From: Candidatus Binatia bacterium
Lineage (GTDB): Bacteria; Desulfobacterota_B; Binatia; UBA9968; JAJDTQ01
Assembly: GCA_022827045.1 (NCBI GenBank)
Contig: JAJDTQ010000236.1
Coordinates: 1-23,976, forward strand
Direction of reading: 5' to 3'
DNA length: 23,976 nt
Part shown: positions 16,212-23,699 of the stretch, piece by piece
Layout: every line of letters begins with the position of its first letter
Numbering within the stretch: position 1 is the stretch's first letter
Notes under the pieces: model-generated
Told to the model about the DNA's origin: nothing
What the model saw: only the letters and a program-made list of their open reading frames with translations
Database searches by the model: none
Position numbers and translations under genes: made by a program

Positions 16212-17398
16212 GTCTCGGATACATCCGGAGATACCGTTTCGAGCCTGCCTGCGCCGTTCGGTTTCTGGTTGGCCTCGATGTAGTGACGCGGAACGCCCCT
16301 GCTGATGGACGTGAGGATCTCGTACGAGATCGTGTCCGCCCAGCCAGCCATTTCTTCGGCTGAAACGGTCTCGCCGTCCTGTGTCCCCAGCAGCACCACT
16401 TCGTCTCCCGGCTGAACACCGTCTATGGCGGTAACGTCGGCCATCGTCAAATCCATGGTGACACGGCCCACGACGGGCGCTCGCCGGCCCCGGATCAGTA
16501 CCACGGCCTTGTTGGACAGGGAGCGCTTGTAGCCGTCCGCGTAGCCTACCGGCAGGGTTGCGATGATGCTTTCGCGGCGGGTTACGAAGGTGCCTCCATA
16601 GCTGATGGGGGAATGCTTAGGGAGTGTCTTGAGCTGCAGCACGCGGGTCTTCCAGGTGAGCACCGGAGCCAGGCGGACGAGTTCGGCCAAGGGCGGATGC
16701 GAGTAGATTCCATAGAGCATTCCCCCCGGCCGGACCATGTCGAAACGGGTCTCGGGCAGCACCATTATGGCGGCGCTGTTGGCCATGTGGGCCAGCGGCA
16801 CGTCGTGCGTCACCCGGATCCGCTCCAGCGTGCGGCGGAATGCCCGCAGTTGTCCGCGGCACGACGGCGACGCCGGCTCCTCGGCCTGGGCGAAGTGGGA
16901 CATGACACCTTTCAGCTTGGCGGCCTTGAGCCCGTGCAGCGCGGGCAGCCACTCCTCGACGGCGTCCGGCAAGAGGCCCAGCCGGCCCATGCCGGTGTCC
17001 AGCTTGAGGTGGAAGGGGATCTCGGCGCCGTGCGTCGCGCCGAAGGCGTCGAGGTGTCCCAGGAGGTCGAGACTTGGAACGACCGGGTCGAGGGAATGCC
17101 GGACCAGGGCGGCGGCGTCTCCGGGGTAGAGGCTGCCCAGAACGAGGATCGAGGCATCGACGCCGGCCTCCCGAAGCCGCATGCCTTCCGCCACCGTGGC
17201 GACGCCCAGGCGGCCGATCCCTTCGGCACACAAGGCCAGCGCGGTCTCGATGTCGCCGTGGCCGTAGGCGTCGGCCTTCACCACCGCCAGGACTTCCACG
17301 TCGGGGCCAACCAGCCGGCGCACCGTGCGCAGGTTGGCGCGCAGGGCCGACAGGTCGACGATACAGCAGGTACCCGCGGCTTTGTCGATGGGGGACAC
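16208..17398 (-). CDS. alr: Alanine racemase
   Basis: PLP enzyme interconverting L- and D-alanine for peptidoglycan. At 396 residues it is full length. The PLP lysine lies in LAVVKADAYGHG (K41), and the catalytic tyrosine is in PISYGGTF of the C-terminal domain. Also typical are LDTGMGRLG, MANSAA, RPGGMLYG, LPVGYADGYKRSLSN and GRVTMDLTM. The start is a GTG 9 bases after the stop of the tRNA-binding protein, so the two are probably cotranscribed. No strong Shine-Dalgarno is visible. Its stop codon TAG overlaps the kinase stop in a palindromic CTAG. The final 8-10 residues (SPDVSET) lie beside the IS-end-like repeat. Confidence 0.94.
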   Translation of the reverse strand: MSPIDKAAGTCCIVDLSALRANLRTVRRLVGPDVEVLAVVKADAYGHGDIETALALCAEGIGRLGVATVAEGMRLREAGVDASILVLGSLYPGDAAALVRHSLDPVVPSLDLLGHLDAFGATHGAEIPFHLKLDTGMGRLGLLPDAVEEWLPALHGLKAAKLKGVMSHFAQAEEPASPSCRGQLRAFRRTLERIRVTHDVPLAHMANSAAIMVLPETRFDMVRPGGMLYGIYSHPPLAELVRLAPVLTWKTRVLQLKTLPKHSPISYGGTFVTRRESIIATLPVGYADGYKRSLSNKAVVLIRGRRAPVVGRVTMDLTMADVTAIDGVQPGDEVVLLGTQDGETVSAEEMAGWADTISYEILTSISRGVPRHYIEANQKPNGAGRLETVSPDVSET

Positions 17399-17407
17399 CC
17401 GGATGTG

Positions 17408-17737
17408 TCAGGAAACCTTGGCTCCCGGAGCGATCCGTTGCTCCGGCGCCAGGATGACGAGTTGGTCGTCGGTGGATGCGGCCAGGATCATGCCCTGGCT
17501 CTCGATGCCTCTCAGCCGTGCGGGCTTCAGGTTGGCCACTACCACGAGTTGCCGGCCGGTGATCTCCTCGGGGGTGTAGTGTCCGCGGATGCCGGCCACG
17601 AGCTGGCGCTCCTCCGAACCCAGGTCCACCTTGAGCACCATGAGCCGGTCGGCGTTGGGGTGCGGCTCGGCGCTGGTGACCGTCCCGATGCGCAGGTCCA
17701 GGGCCTGGAAGTCCGCGATGGAAATCATGTCGTCCAT
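17408..17737 (-). CDS. Free-standing tRNA-binding (OB-fold) protein, MetRS C-terminal / CsaA-like
   Basis: A 109-residue single EMAP-II/Trbp111-type OB domain. Typical segments are FQALDLRIGTVTSAEPHPNADRL, LKVDLGSEERQLVAGI, GRQLVVVANLKPARLRGIESQGMILAA and IAPGAKVS. This is the same domain as the C-terminal extension of many methionyl-tRNA synthetases and is often annotated metG beta subunit or CsaA. It binds tRNA as a dimer in known members. The ATG at 17737 (MDDMISIADF) is used; an upstream start at 17791 would add 18 unconserved residues. A TATCCT hexamer sits 10 bases before the ATG. It directly precedes alr. Confidence 0.8.
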   Translation of the reverse strand: MDDMISIADFQALDLRIGTVTSAEPHPNADRLMVLKVDLGSEERQLVAGIRGHYTPEEITGRQLVVVANLKPARLRGIESQGMILAASTDDQLVILAPEQRIAPGAKVS

Positions 17738-17827
17738 GGACACCGGCAGGATAGCAAAACAGCGGGCGGCAGGCCAGTTGCGGTCCGCCACGGGTGGTTT
17801 CGAGGCAGTCCTCCGGTGTGTCCGCCC

Positions 17828-17868
17828 TTGAATTGCAGATCGGCTTCAGCTACTAATCATAACCATTA
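17828..17868 (+). promoter_or_regulatory. Rubrerythrin promoter with possible PerR/Fur-like operator
   Basis: TTGAAT (17828-17833) and ACTAAT (17852-17857) are spaced by 18 bases. The overlapping AT-rich imperfect palindrome TAATCATAACCATTA (17854-17868) matches its own reverse complement at 10 of 14 paired positions. It would cover the -10 box and start site. A PerR-type regulator is encoded 1.2 kb downstream, so autoregulated peroxide control is plausible. The match to the known 7-1-7 Fur/PerR box is weak. Confidence 0.35.
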
Positions 17869-17886
17869 CTGATAAGGAGGCACCCT

Positions 17887-18330
17887 ATGGCAAGCATCAA
17901 CGGCACCAAGAGCCACGAGAACCTGAAGAACGCCTTTGCGGGCGAGTCCCAGGCCAATCGTCGCTATCTTTACTTCGCCCGGCAGGCGGACATCGAGGGA
18001 TATCCCGACATGGGCGGGCTGTTCCGCGACACCTCCGAGGCGGAGACGGGGCATGCGTTCGGTCACCTCGATTTCCTGAAGGAAGTCGGCGACCCCTGCA
18101 CCGGCGTTCCCATCGGCACCACCGAGAAGAACCTGAAGTCCGCGGTGGAGGGCGAAACCTACGAGTACACCGAGATGTACCCCGGCTTTGCCAAGACCGC
18201 GCGGGACGAGGGGTTGGAGGAGCTGGCCGAGTGGTTCGAGACCCTGGCCAAGGCCGAAAAATCCCACGCCGGCCGTTTCAACAAGGGCCTGCAGGCAGTC
18301 GCCGGAAAGGATCCGGCGGACGCGGGTTGA
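17887..18330 (+). CDS. Rubrerythrin (diiron domain only)
   Basis: Non-haem diiron peroxidase that reduces H2O2. The four-helix ferritin-like domain carries the ligand set E20, E53, H56 (EAETGH), E90 and E93 ([11 protein letters not shown]), and E124 with H127 (AEKSH). The usual C-terminal rubredoxin domain with its four Cys is missing: at 147 residues the protein ends after the helical bundle, so electrons must come from a separate donor. AAGGAGG precedes the ATG. It is followed on the same strand by DUF3501 and a PerR-type regulator, forming an oxidative-stress cluster. Confidence 0.92.
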   Translation: MASINGTKSHENLKNAFAGESQANRRYLYFARQADIEGYPDMGGLFRDTSEAETGHAFGHLDFLKEVGDPCTGVPIGTTEKNLKSAVEGETYEYTEMYPGFAKTARDEGLEELAEWFETLAKAEKSHAGRFNKGLQAVAGKDPADAG

Positions 18331-18426
18331 TCCGGCAGCCCGTTTGCCCGGTTATCCTGCCGCCTCGAACCCGTGGGGAGTATCCCTCGCGGGGACGGGG
18401 CGGCAACTTCCGGTCTTTGCCGCAAG

Positions 18427-18999
18427 ATGGAAAAGATCACGCTGAACGACATCGTCGGCGCCGGCGCCTACGAAGAGAAGCGCGCCGCCTTCCGGCGCGA
18501 GATCATCGACCTCAAGAAGCACCGGCGGGTTTCGGTGGGGGACAAGGTCTCCCTGGTGTTCGAGAACAGGGCGACGGTGATCTTTCAGATACAGGAGATG
18601 CTGCGGGCCGAGAGCATCCGCGACCTGGACAAGATCCGTGAGGAGATCGACGTCTACAACGAGCTCATTCCGGACGCGGGGGAGCTCAGGGCGACCCTCT
18701 TCCTGGAGATCGAGGACCAGACCAACCTGCGCGAGGAGCTTCTCAAGTTTCTCGGCATCGACGAGCGGGTCTTTCTCAAGATCGGCGACGGCCACACCGT
18801 TCGCGCCAGGTTCGAGGAAGGCCGCAGCAAGGAAGACAAGATAAGCGCGGTGCAGTACATTACCTTCGGTTTCAGCGCGGACGAAACCGAAGCGTTGCGT
18901 GACCGGGATGCCGCCATCGTGGTGGACCACGAAAACTACCACGCCGAGGTCCCGTTGACCGCCGCCACCAAGGCGGAGCTGCTCAAGGACTTGGGATAG
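18427..18999 (+). CDS. DUF3501 family protein
   Basis: A 190-residue protein with the family's typical features: [77 protein letters not shown] and the C-terminal [11 protein letters not shown]. It is predicted cytosolic with no cysteines. DUF3501 has no settled biochemical function. It commonly occurs beside rubrerythrin and iron-sulfur (CCG-domain) proteins, which suggests a role in peroxide or redox handling. Here the rubrerythrin stop is 96 bases upstream and perR is 28 bases downstream; the iron-sulfur partner is absent. The ATG has no clear Shine-Dalgarno; a GTG at 18373 is an alternative. Confidence 0.87.
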   Translation: MEKITLNDIVGAGAYEEKRAAFRREIIDLKKHRRVSVGDKVSLVFENRATVIFQIQEMLRAESIRDLDKIREEIDVYNELIPDAGELRATLFLEIEDQTNLREELLKFLGIDERVFLKIGDGHTVRARFEEGRSKEDKISAVQYITFGFSADETEALRDRDAAIVVDHENYHAEVPLTAATKAELLKDLG

Positions 19000-19027
19000 C
19001 ATCCCGGGGACGCCGCCGGGGGTCGTC

Positions 19028-19402
19028 ATGTCCACGAGACGGACACGGCAGCTTCAAGTGATCTGGGACGTGGTCAAGGACGAGATGTCCCATCCTACCG
19101 CGGATCAGATCTACGAGCGGGTGCGCAGGGAGATTCCCAACATCAGCCTGGGCACGGTCTACCGCAATCTTCAGAAGCTGGCCGCCGACGGCAAGGTGCA
19201 GATCCTCAACATCGAGCGCACGCAGCACTTCGACCCGATTCTCGGAAAGCACCCACATTTCATTTGCGAAAAGTGTGGAAAAGTTTATGATGTCACCCTC
19301 GACCGCAGGGAAGAAGCTGCGCCCGTCCTCTCGCCCGACACCGGTTTTACGGTGACCTCCCACCAGCTTTCTCTCTACGGTAGTTGCGAGTCGTGCTCAT
19401 GA
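19028..19402 (+). CDS. perR: Fur-family peroxide regulator, PerR-like
   Basis: A 124-residue transcription factor with a winged-helix N-domain (TADQIYERVRREIPNISLGTVYRNLQKLA) and a dimerisation domain with structural zinc from C80/C83 and C120/C123. The regulatory-metal residues line up with those of Bacillus PerR: H22 (SHPTAD), D69 (HFDP), H75 and H77 (KHPHF), and D88. Both histidines that are oxidised in PerR and the aspartate favouring PerR over Fur are therefore present. It is a short member lacking a long N-terminal extension. Its likely targets include its own operon with rubrerythrin and DUF3501. Confidence 0.85.
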   Translation: MSTRRTRQLQVIWDVVKDEMSHPTADQIYERVRREIPNISLGTVYRNLQKLAADGKVQILNIERTQHFDPILGKHPHFICEKCGKVYDVTLDRREEAAPVLSPDTGFTVTSHQLSLYGSCESCS

Positions 19403-19403
19403 C

Positions 19404-19427
19404 GCCCGCGGGCAGCGTTGCGCGGGC
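19404..19427 (+). other. GC-rich hairpin between perR and the MBL-fold gene
   Basis: GCCCGCG (19404-19410) pairs with CGCGGGC (19421-19427) across a 10-base loop right after the perR stop. No T-run follows, so it is not a classical intrinsic terminator. It could be a processing or stability element. Confidence 0.25.
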
Positions 19428-19442
19428 CATGGGGGAGTAGCC

Positions 19443-20303
19443 ATGTCAAGATACGGTTTGACAGGTCTCGTGCTGGGGTTGGCGGCGCTGTTGAGCGCAC
19501 AGGCCGCGGGCGCCATCTGCAATCCCAACCTGGTCCGGACCCTCGATCCGGGCACGCATCTGGCGCGCACGACGCAGCTCGCCAACGTGTCCGCCAAACC
19601 GGACCTCGGCCTCGGCCGGTACAGTCTCCGCTGGTTCGGCCACTCGAGCTTCGCCATCCGGTCGGGCACCGGCACTCGCGTGGTGGCCGATCCCAACTTC
19701 GACGTCACTCCAGGGATCACCGCGGACGCGGTGACGGTGAGCAACGGCCACTACACCCACAACAATGTCGAGGCGGTGCGCGGCAATCCCCTGGTGCTGC
19801 GGGGCATCACGCTGGACCAGCGCTGGCAGCCGGTGCGCAGGAAGGTCAAGGACATCGTGGTGGTGAACCTGCCCAGCGCCCGGAACTACGACTTCACCCG
19901 CATCGCCAACTCGATCTTCGTCTTCGAGATGGGCAGCCTCTGTCTCGCCCACCTGGGCAACATCGGCCACCTGCTCACCGAGAAGCAGGAGAAGCTGCTG
20001 CGCCGGGTGGACGTCATGATGATTCCCATCGACGCGCGCAACAACCTGGGCTTCAGCGACCTCGTCAAGGTCATCGAGCAGGTGAAGCCGCCCATCGTGC
20101 TGCCGATGCACTACGACGACCCGCACCAGGCCGAGTACTTCACGTCCTTCCTCGACGGCCGCTATCCGGTCCAGCGCCAACCCGATTCCCGGCTGGTGCT
20201 TACGCGCCGGATGCTTCCCAAGAGCACCGAGTTCTTCATCCTGCCGCACCCCAACCCGTACGCCACGAGGCGTTATTGGGGCGGCTGGGATGACGACCGG
20301 TAG
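19443..20303 (+). CDS. Exported metallo-beta-lactamase-fold protein (UlaG/COG2220-like) with altered metal site
   Basis: A 286-residue protein. The N-terminal signal peptide (1-24: basic start, hydrophobic core, AAGA before I25) predicts export to the periplasm. The fold is recognised from LRWFGHSSFAI, RVVADPNFDVTP, the HxH loop at 100-107, LAHLGNIGHLL (169-178) and LPMHYDD (220-226). The canonical metal motif S-H-x-H-x-D-H reads SNGHYTH: the first His is N101 and the Asp is T105. The expected HLGD reads HLGN173. H103, H106, H170 and H223 remain. It is probably catalytically altered or a single-metal or binding protein. GGGGGAG sits before the ATG. It is separate from the perR operon by 40 bases and a hairpin. 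Confidence 0.75.
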   Translation: MSRYGLTGLVLGLAALLSAQAAGAICNPNLVRTLDPGTHLARTTQLANVSAKPDLGLGRYSLRWFGHSSFAIRSGTGTRVVADPNFDVTPGITADAVTVSNGHYTHNNVEAVRGNPLVLRGITLDQRWQPVRRKVKDIVVVNLPSARNYDFTRIANSIFVFEMGSLCLAHLGNIGHLLTEKQEKLLRRVDVMMIPIDARNNLGFSDLVKVIEQVKPPIVLPMHYDDPHQAEYFTSFLDGRYPVQRQPDSRLVLTRRMLPKSTEFFILPHPNPYATRRYWGGWDDDR

Positions 20304-20389
20304 GACAAGGCGGTAAGCGCGCCGCCCATGTTTTGGATTTCGCCTCCGATGTGATACCCCTACCGTTCATTCATCCAAAGGAGGCACAC

Positions 20390-20770
20390 GTGACAGCAGA
20401 CTCCGGCGTTGGCGCGGTCAAGGAGAAGATCAGGGCGCTGAAAGCAGAGAAGGCCGAAGAGAAGGAAGCCGGCAAGCGCAAGGTCCTGCGGCGAAGGATC
20501 AACCGGCTGAAGAAGAAGACGCGCAAGCTGTCACGGGAAGCCAAGGTCCAGGCGCCGAGCGCCGCCGCGGCGGAGGCGACCCAGGCCGCTGCCCCGGCAG
20601 AGGCGCCGCCGGCAGCGGAGACCCCCGCCCCGCCCGCCGCGGCGGAACCTGCGCAGGAGACGCCGCCGGCCGCAGCGGCGCCGCCAGCGGAGGACGCGCC
20701 CGCGGCGGCCCCCGAAACCGAGGTCGACGGAGACTCCAAGGACGACGAAGAGCCCCAGGGTTCTTCCTGA
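20390..20770 (+). CDS. Lys/Arg-rich helical N-terminus, Ala/Pro/Glu-rich tail protein
   Basis: A 126-residue low-complexity protein. Residues 8-53 form a long charged helix rich in Lys, Arg, Glu and Ala (KEKIRALKAEKAEEKEAGKR, then RRRINRLKKKTRKL). From about 60 the chain is Ala/Pro/Glu-rich (PPAAETPAPPAAAEPAQETP) and ends acidic (DGDSKDDEEPQGSS). Composition resembles histone-H1-like or ribosome-associated basic proteins with disordered tails, but no family is recognised. The GTG at 20390 has AAAGGAGG 5 bases upstream, strongly supporting it. Convergent with cysNC, 73 bases apart. Confidence 0.65.
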   Translation: MTADSGVGAVKEKIRALKAEKAEEKEAGKRKVLRRRINRLKKKTRKLSREAKVQAPSAAAAEATQAAAPAEAPPAAETPAPPAAAEPAQETPPAAAAPPAEDAPAAAPETEVDGDSKDDEEPQGSS

Positions 20771-20843
20771 GGCTCGATAGCCATCCCATCCCACCCAGTG
20801 CCGGGAACGTAAACGAGCGGAATCGTCACCGCTGGCGGGCGGA

Positions 20844-22760
20844 TCACCGAGGAGTTGCTTGGTCCGCCTGCAGGTCCGTTTCGTTGTTGAGATAGTCAAT
20901 GACTTGGTCGGCGACCTCGTCGACGCTTCGCTCGCCGGTTTTCAACACGATCTCGGGATTCTCGGGCGGCTCGTAGGCGCTGTCGACTCCCGTGAAGTTC
21001 TTGATCTGCCCGGCACGCGCCTTGCGGTAGAGTCCCTTGGGATCGCGCTGCTCGCACACCTCGATGGGGCAGTCGACGAAGATCTCGATGAACTCGCCCT
21101 CGTCCATCATCTCGCGCGCCATGCGGCGCTCGTCGCGGAACGGCGAGATCACGGAGACCAGAACGATCATCCCCGCGTCGACGAACAGCTTGGCGACCTC
21201 GGCAATGCGCCGCACGTTCTCCACCCGGTCCGCGTCGGTGAAGCCCAGGTCCTTGGTCAGGCCGTGCCGCAGGTTGTCGCCGTCCAGGGTGTAGCTGTGC
21301 CGCCCCATGGCGTGCAGGCGCCGCTCCACCGCGTTGGCGGTGGCCGACTTGCCCGCCCCCGACAATCCGGTGAGCCACAGGACGCAGGCGGTCTGGTTCT
21401 TCTGCGCCGCCCGCGCCGGCTTGTCGATGGCGAGTTGGTGGAGCATCAGGTTGGAGCCGCGCGACAGTCCGAATTCGATCATGCCCGCGCCCACCGTCTC
21501 GTGGGTGTAGCGGTCGATGAGGATGAAACCGCCGGTCTCTCTTAGTTCCCGGTAGGGGTCGAAGGCAATCCGGCGGTCGAGGCCGATGTTGCAGTAGGCG
21601 ATGTCGTTGAGTGCGAGGGTTCTGGCGGCGGTGTGCTCCAGCGTGCTGACGTTGAGCTTGTGCTTGATGGCCGTTATCTGGGCCCCCGCCAACCGCGTGC
21701 CGATTTTCAGAAGATACGGACGCTCGGGCAGCAGCGGGTTTTCGTGCATCCACACGATGTGGCAGGCGAACTGGTCGCTGAGGCTCGGCGGGTCATCGGC
21801 GGAGGCGATGATGTCGCCGCGGCTCACGTCGACCTCGTCGGCGAGGATGAGGGTGACGGCCTGGCCGACGCGCGCGCCGTCGAGGTCGCCGTTTGGGCCC
21901 ACGATGCGTTTCACGGTCGAGGTCTTTTGGGAGGGGCACAACATCACGGGGTCGCCGGAGCGTACGAGCCCGGACGCGACGGTGCCGGCGAAACCGCGGA
22001 AATCGGCGCTGGGGCGGTTTACCCACTGCACGGGCATGCGGAAAGGCGCGCTCTCGCGGCCGGCGGCCACCTCGGCGGATTCCAGGGCCTGCAGCAGCGT
22101 CGGCCCGCCATACCAGTCCATGGCAGTCGACGGTCCGGTGACGTTGTCGCCGGTGAGAGCCGATAGCGGAATGCAGGTGACATCGGTGACGTCGAGCCGT
22201 TGGGCGAATTCGCCGTAGGCCGCGACGATGCCCTCGAAGATGTCCCTGGACCAGGCCACGAGGTCCATCTTGTTGACCGCCACGATCACCTGGCGCACTC
22301 CCAGGAGGGAGAGGATGGTGGTGTGGCGGCAGGTCTGGGGCAGCACCCCCTTGCGTGCATCGATGAGCACCACCGCGAGATCGGCGGTTGAGGCGCCGGT
22401 GGCCATGTTGCGCGTGTACTGCTCGTGCCCGGGCGCGTCGGCGACGATGAACTTGCGCCTGTCGGTGGAGAACGTGCGGTAGGCGACGTCGATGGTGATG
22501 CCCTGCTCACGCTCCGCCTGAAGTCCGTCCACCAGGAGCGCCAGGTCGAGGTTATCGCCCTGGGTGCCGTGCCGCTTGCTGTCGGCCTCCACCTTCGCGA
22601 GCTGGTCCTGGAACACCAACCGGGATTCGTAGAGCAGCCGGCCGATCAACGTGGACTTGCCGTCGTCCACGCTGCCGCAGGTGATGAAGCGCAGGACGTC
22701 CCTGTCTTCGCGGGCGTTGACGTAGGCTTGGAACTCCTGCCCGTTCCCCGTGCCGGGCAT
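20844..22760 (-). CDS. cysNC: Bifunctional sulfate adenylyltransferase subunit 1 / APS kinase (CysN-CysC fusion)
   Basis: The N-terminal half (1-450) is the CysN GTPase that drives ATP sulfurylase: G1 GSVDDGKST (29-37), EREQGITIDVAY, G3 DAPGHEQ (108-114) and G4 NKMD (163-166), then EF-Tu-like beta-barrel domains. The C-terminal part (450-638) is APS kinase with P-loop GLSGAGKS (465-472), LDGDNLRHGL, and the conserved Ser in VISPFRDER (S539). Together with CysD it makes APS and then PAPS from sulfate. The 638 residues match the fused NodQ/CysNC architecture. The ATG shares its A with the cysD TGA, indicating translational coupling, and AGGAAGG lies upstream within cysD. Confidence 0.95.
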   Translation of the reverse strand: MPGTGNGQEFQAYVNAREDRDVLRFITCGSVDDGKSTLIGRLLYESRLVFQDQLAKVEADSKRHGTQGDNLDLALLVDGLQAEREQGITIDVAYRTFSTDRRKFIVADAPGHEQYTRNMATGASTADLAVVLIDARKGVLPQTCRHTTILSLLGVRQVIVAVNKMDLVAWSRDIFEGIVAAYGEFAQRLDVTDVTCIPLSALTGDNVTGPSTAMDWYGGPTLLQALESAEVAAGRESAPFRMPVQWVNRPSADFRGFAGTVASGLVRSGDPVMLCPSQKTSTVKRIVGPNGDLDGARVGQAVTLILADEVDVSRGDIIASADDPPSLSDQFACHIVWMHENPLLPERPYLLKIGTRLAGAQITAIKHKLNVSTLEHTAARTLALNDIAYCNIGLDRRIAFDPYRELRETGGFILIDRYTHETVGAGMIEFGLSRGSNLMLHQLAIDKPARAAQKNQTACVLWLTGLSGAGKSATANAVERRLHAMGRHSYTLDGDNLRHGLTKDLGFTDADRVENVRRIAEVAKLFVDAGMIVLVSVISPFRDERRMAREMMDEGEFIEIFVDCPIEVCEQRDPKGLYRKARAGQIKNFTGVDSAYEPPENPEIVLKTGERSVDEVADQVIDYLNNETDLQADQATPR

Positions 22761-23671
22761 CAGAAGTAACCTTCCTGCTTCTTCCGCTCCATGGAGGCTT
22801 CCCCGTCGTGGTCGATGACGCGTCCCTGGCGCTCGGAGTGCGTGGCCGTCAGCATCTCGCGGATGATCGCGGGCACGCTGTCGGCGGCGGACTCGATGGC
22901 GCCGGACAGCGGGTAGCAGCCCAGCGTGCGAAAGCGCACCCTCTTCATCTCGGGCTCTTCGCCGGGCTCGAGCTTCATGCGTTCGTCGGCCACCATGATG
23001 AGCGTTCCCGAACGGTGCAGCACCGGCCGCGGGGCGGCGAAATAGAGCGGCACCACCGGGATCTTTTCCCGGTCGATGTAGTTCCAGACATCCAGCTCGG
23101 TCCAGTTGGAGAGCGGAAAGACCCGCATGGACTCGCCGTCGCGGACGTGGGTGTTGTAGAGGCGCCAGAGCTCGGGGCGCTGGTTCTTGGGGTCCCAGCG
23201 ATGGGTCCGGGTGCGTAGCGAAAACACCCTTTCCTTGGCCCGGGACATCTCCTCGTCGCGCCGCGCCCCCGCCACCGCCGCATCGAATCCATACTTGTCG
23301 AGCGCCTGCTTCAAGGCCTGGGTCTTCATCACGTCCGTATGGAGCGCCGATCCGTGGGTGAAGGGGTTGACGCCCTGGTCAAGTCCTTCCTGGTTGATAT
23401 GGACGATGAGCTCCATTCCGGTCGCGCGGGCCGTTCGCTCGCGGAACTCGTACATCTCCGGGAACTTCCAGGTGGTATCCACGTGCAGCAGCGGGAAGGG
23501 AGGCGGCGCCGGATGGAAGGCCTTCTGCGCCAGCCGCACAAGGACCGAGCTGTCCTTGCCGATGGAGTAGAGCATGACCGGCTTCGAGAACGCGGCCACC
23601 ACCTCGCGCATGATGTAAATGGATTCGGCCTCAAGCTCGTCGAGATGGCCGAGACCGAGGGGACCGGCCAT
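22760..23671 (-). CDS. cysD: Sulfate adenylyltransferase subunit 2 (CysD)
   Basis: Catalytic ATP sulfurylase subunit of the PAPS-reductase/PP-loop family. The 303 residues show [16 protein letters not shown], the PP-loop YSIGKDSSV (S36-S41), [49 protein letters not shown] and the C-terminal [23 protein letters not shown], all standard. The likely ribosome site (AGGACA) and everything further upstream belong to an IS-end-like repeat starting two bases before the ATG, so the native leader appears to have been replaced. Cotranscribed with cysNC through a one-base overlap. Confidence 0.95.
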   Translation of the reverse strand: MAGPLGLGHLDELEAESIYIMREVVAAFSKPVMLYSIGKDSSVLVRLAQKAFHPAPPPFPLLHVDTTWKFPEMYEFRERTARATGMELIVHINQEGLDQGVNPFTHGSALHTDVMKTQALKQALDKYGFDAAVAGARRDEEMSRAKERVFSLRTRTHRWDPKNQRPELWRLYNTHVRDGESMRVFPLSNWTELDVWNYIDREKIPVVPLYFAAPRPVLHRSGTLIMVADERMKLEPGEEPEMKRVRFRTLGCYPLSGAIESAADSVPAIIREMLTATHSERQGRVIDHDGEASMERKKQEGYF

Positions 23672-23672
23672 G

Positions 23673-23699
23673 CTAGTGTCCTGTCTGGTTAATTCACAC
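23673..23699 (+). repeat. IS-end-like repeat, copy B (abutting cysD start)
   Basis: CTAGTGTCCTGTC (23673-23685) is identical to the inverted copy at 16199-16211, with partial similarity for about 14 further bases. It begins two bases upstream of the cysD ATG. The element would extend to the right, into AT-richer DNA. Confidence 0.5.
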
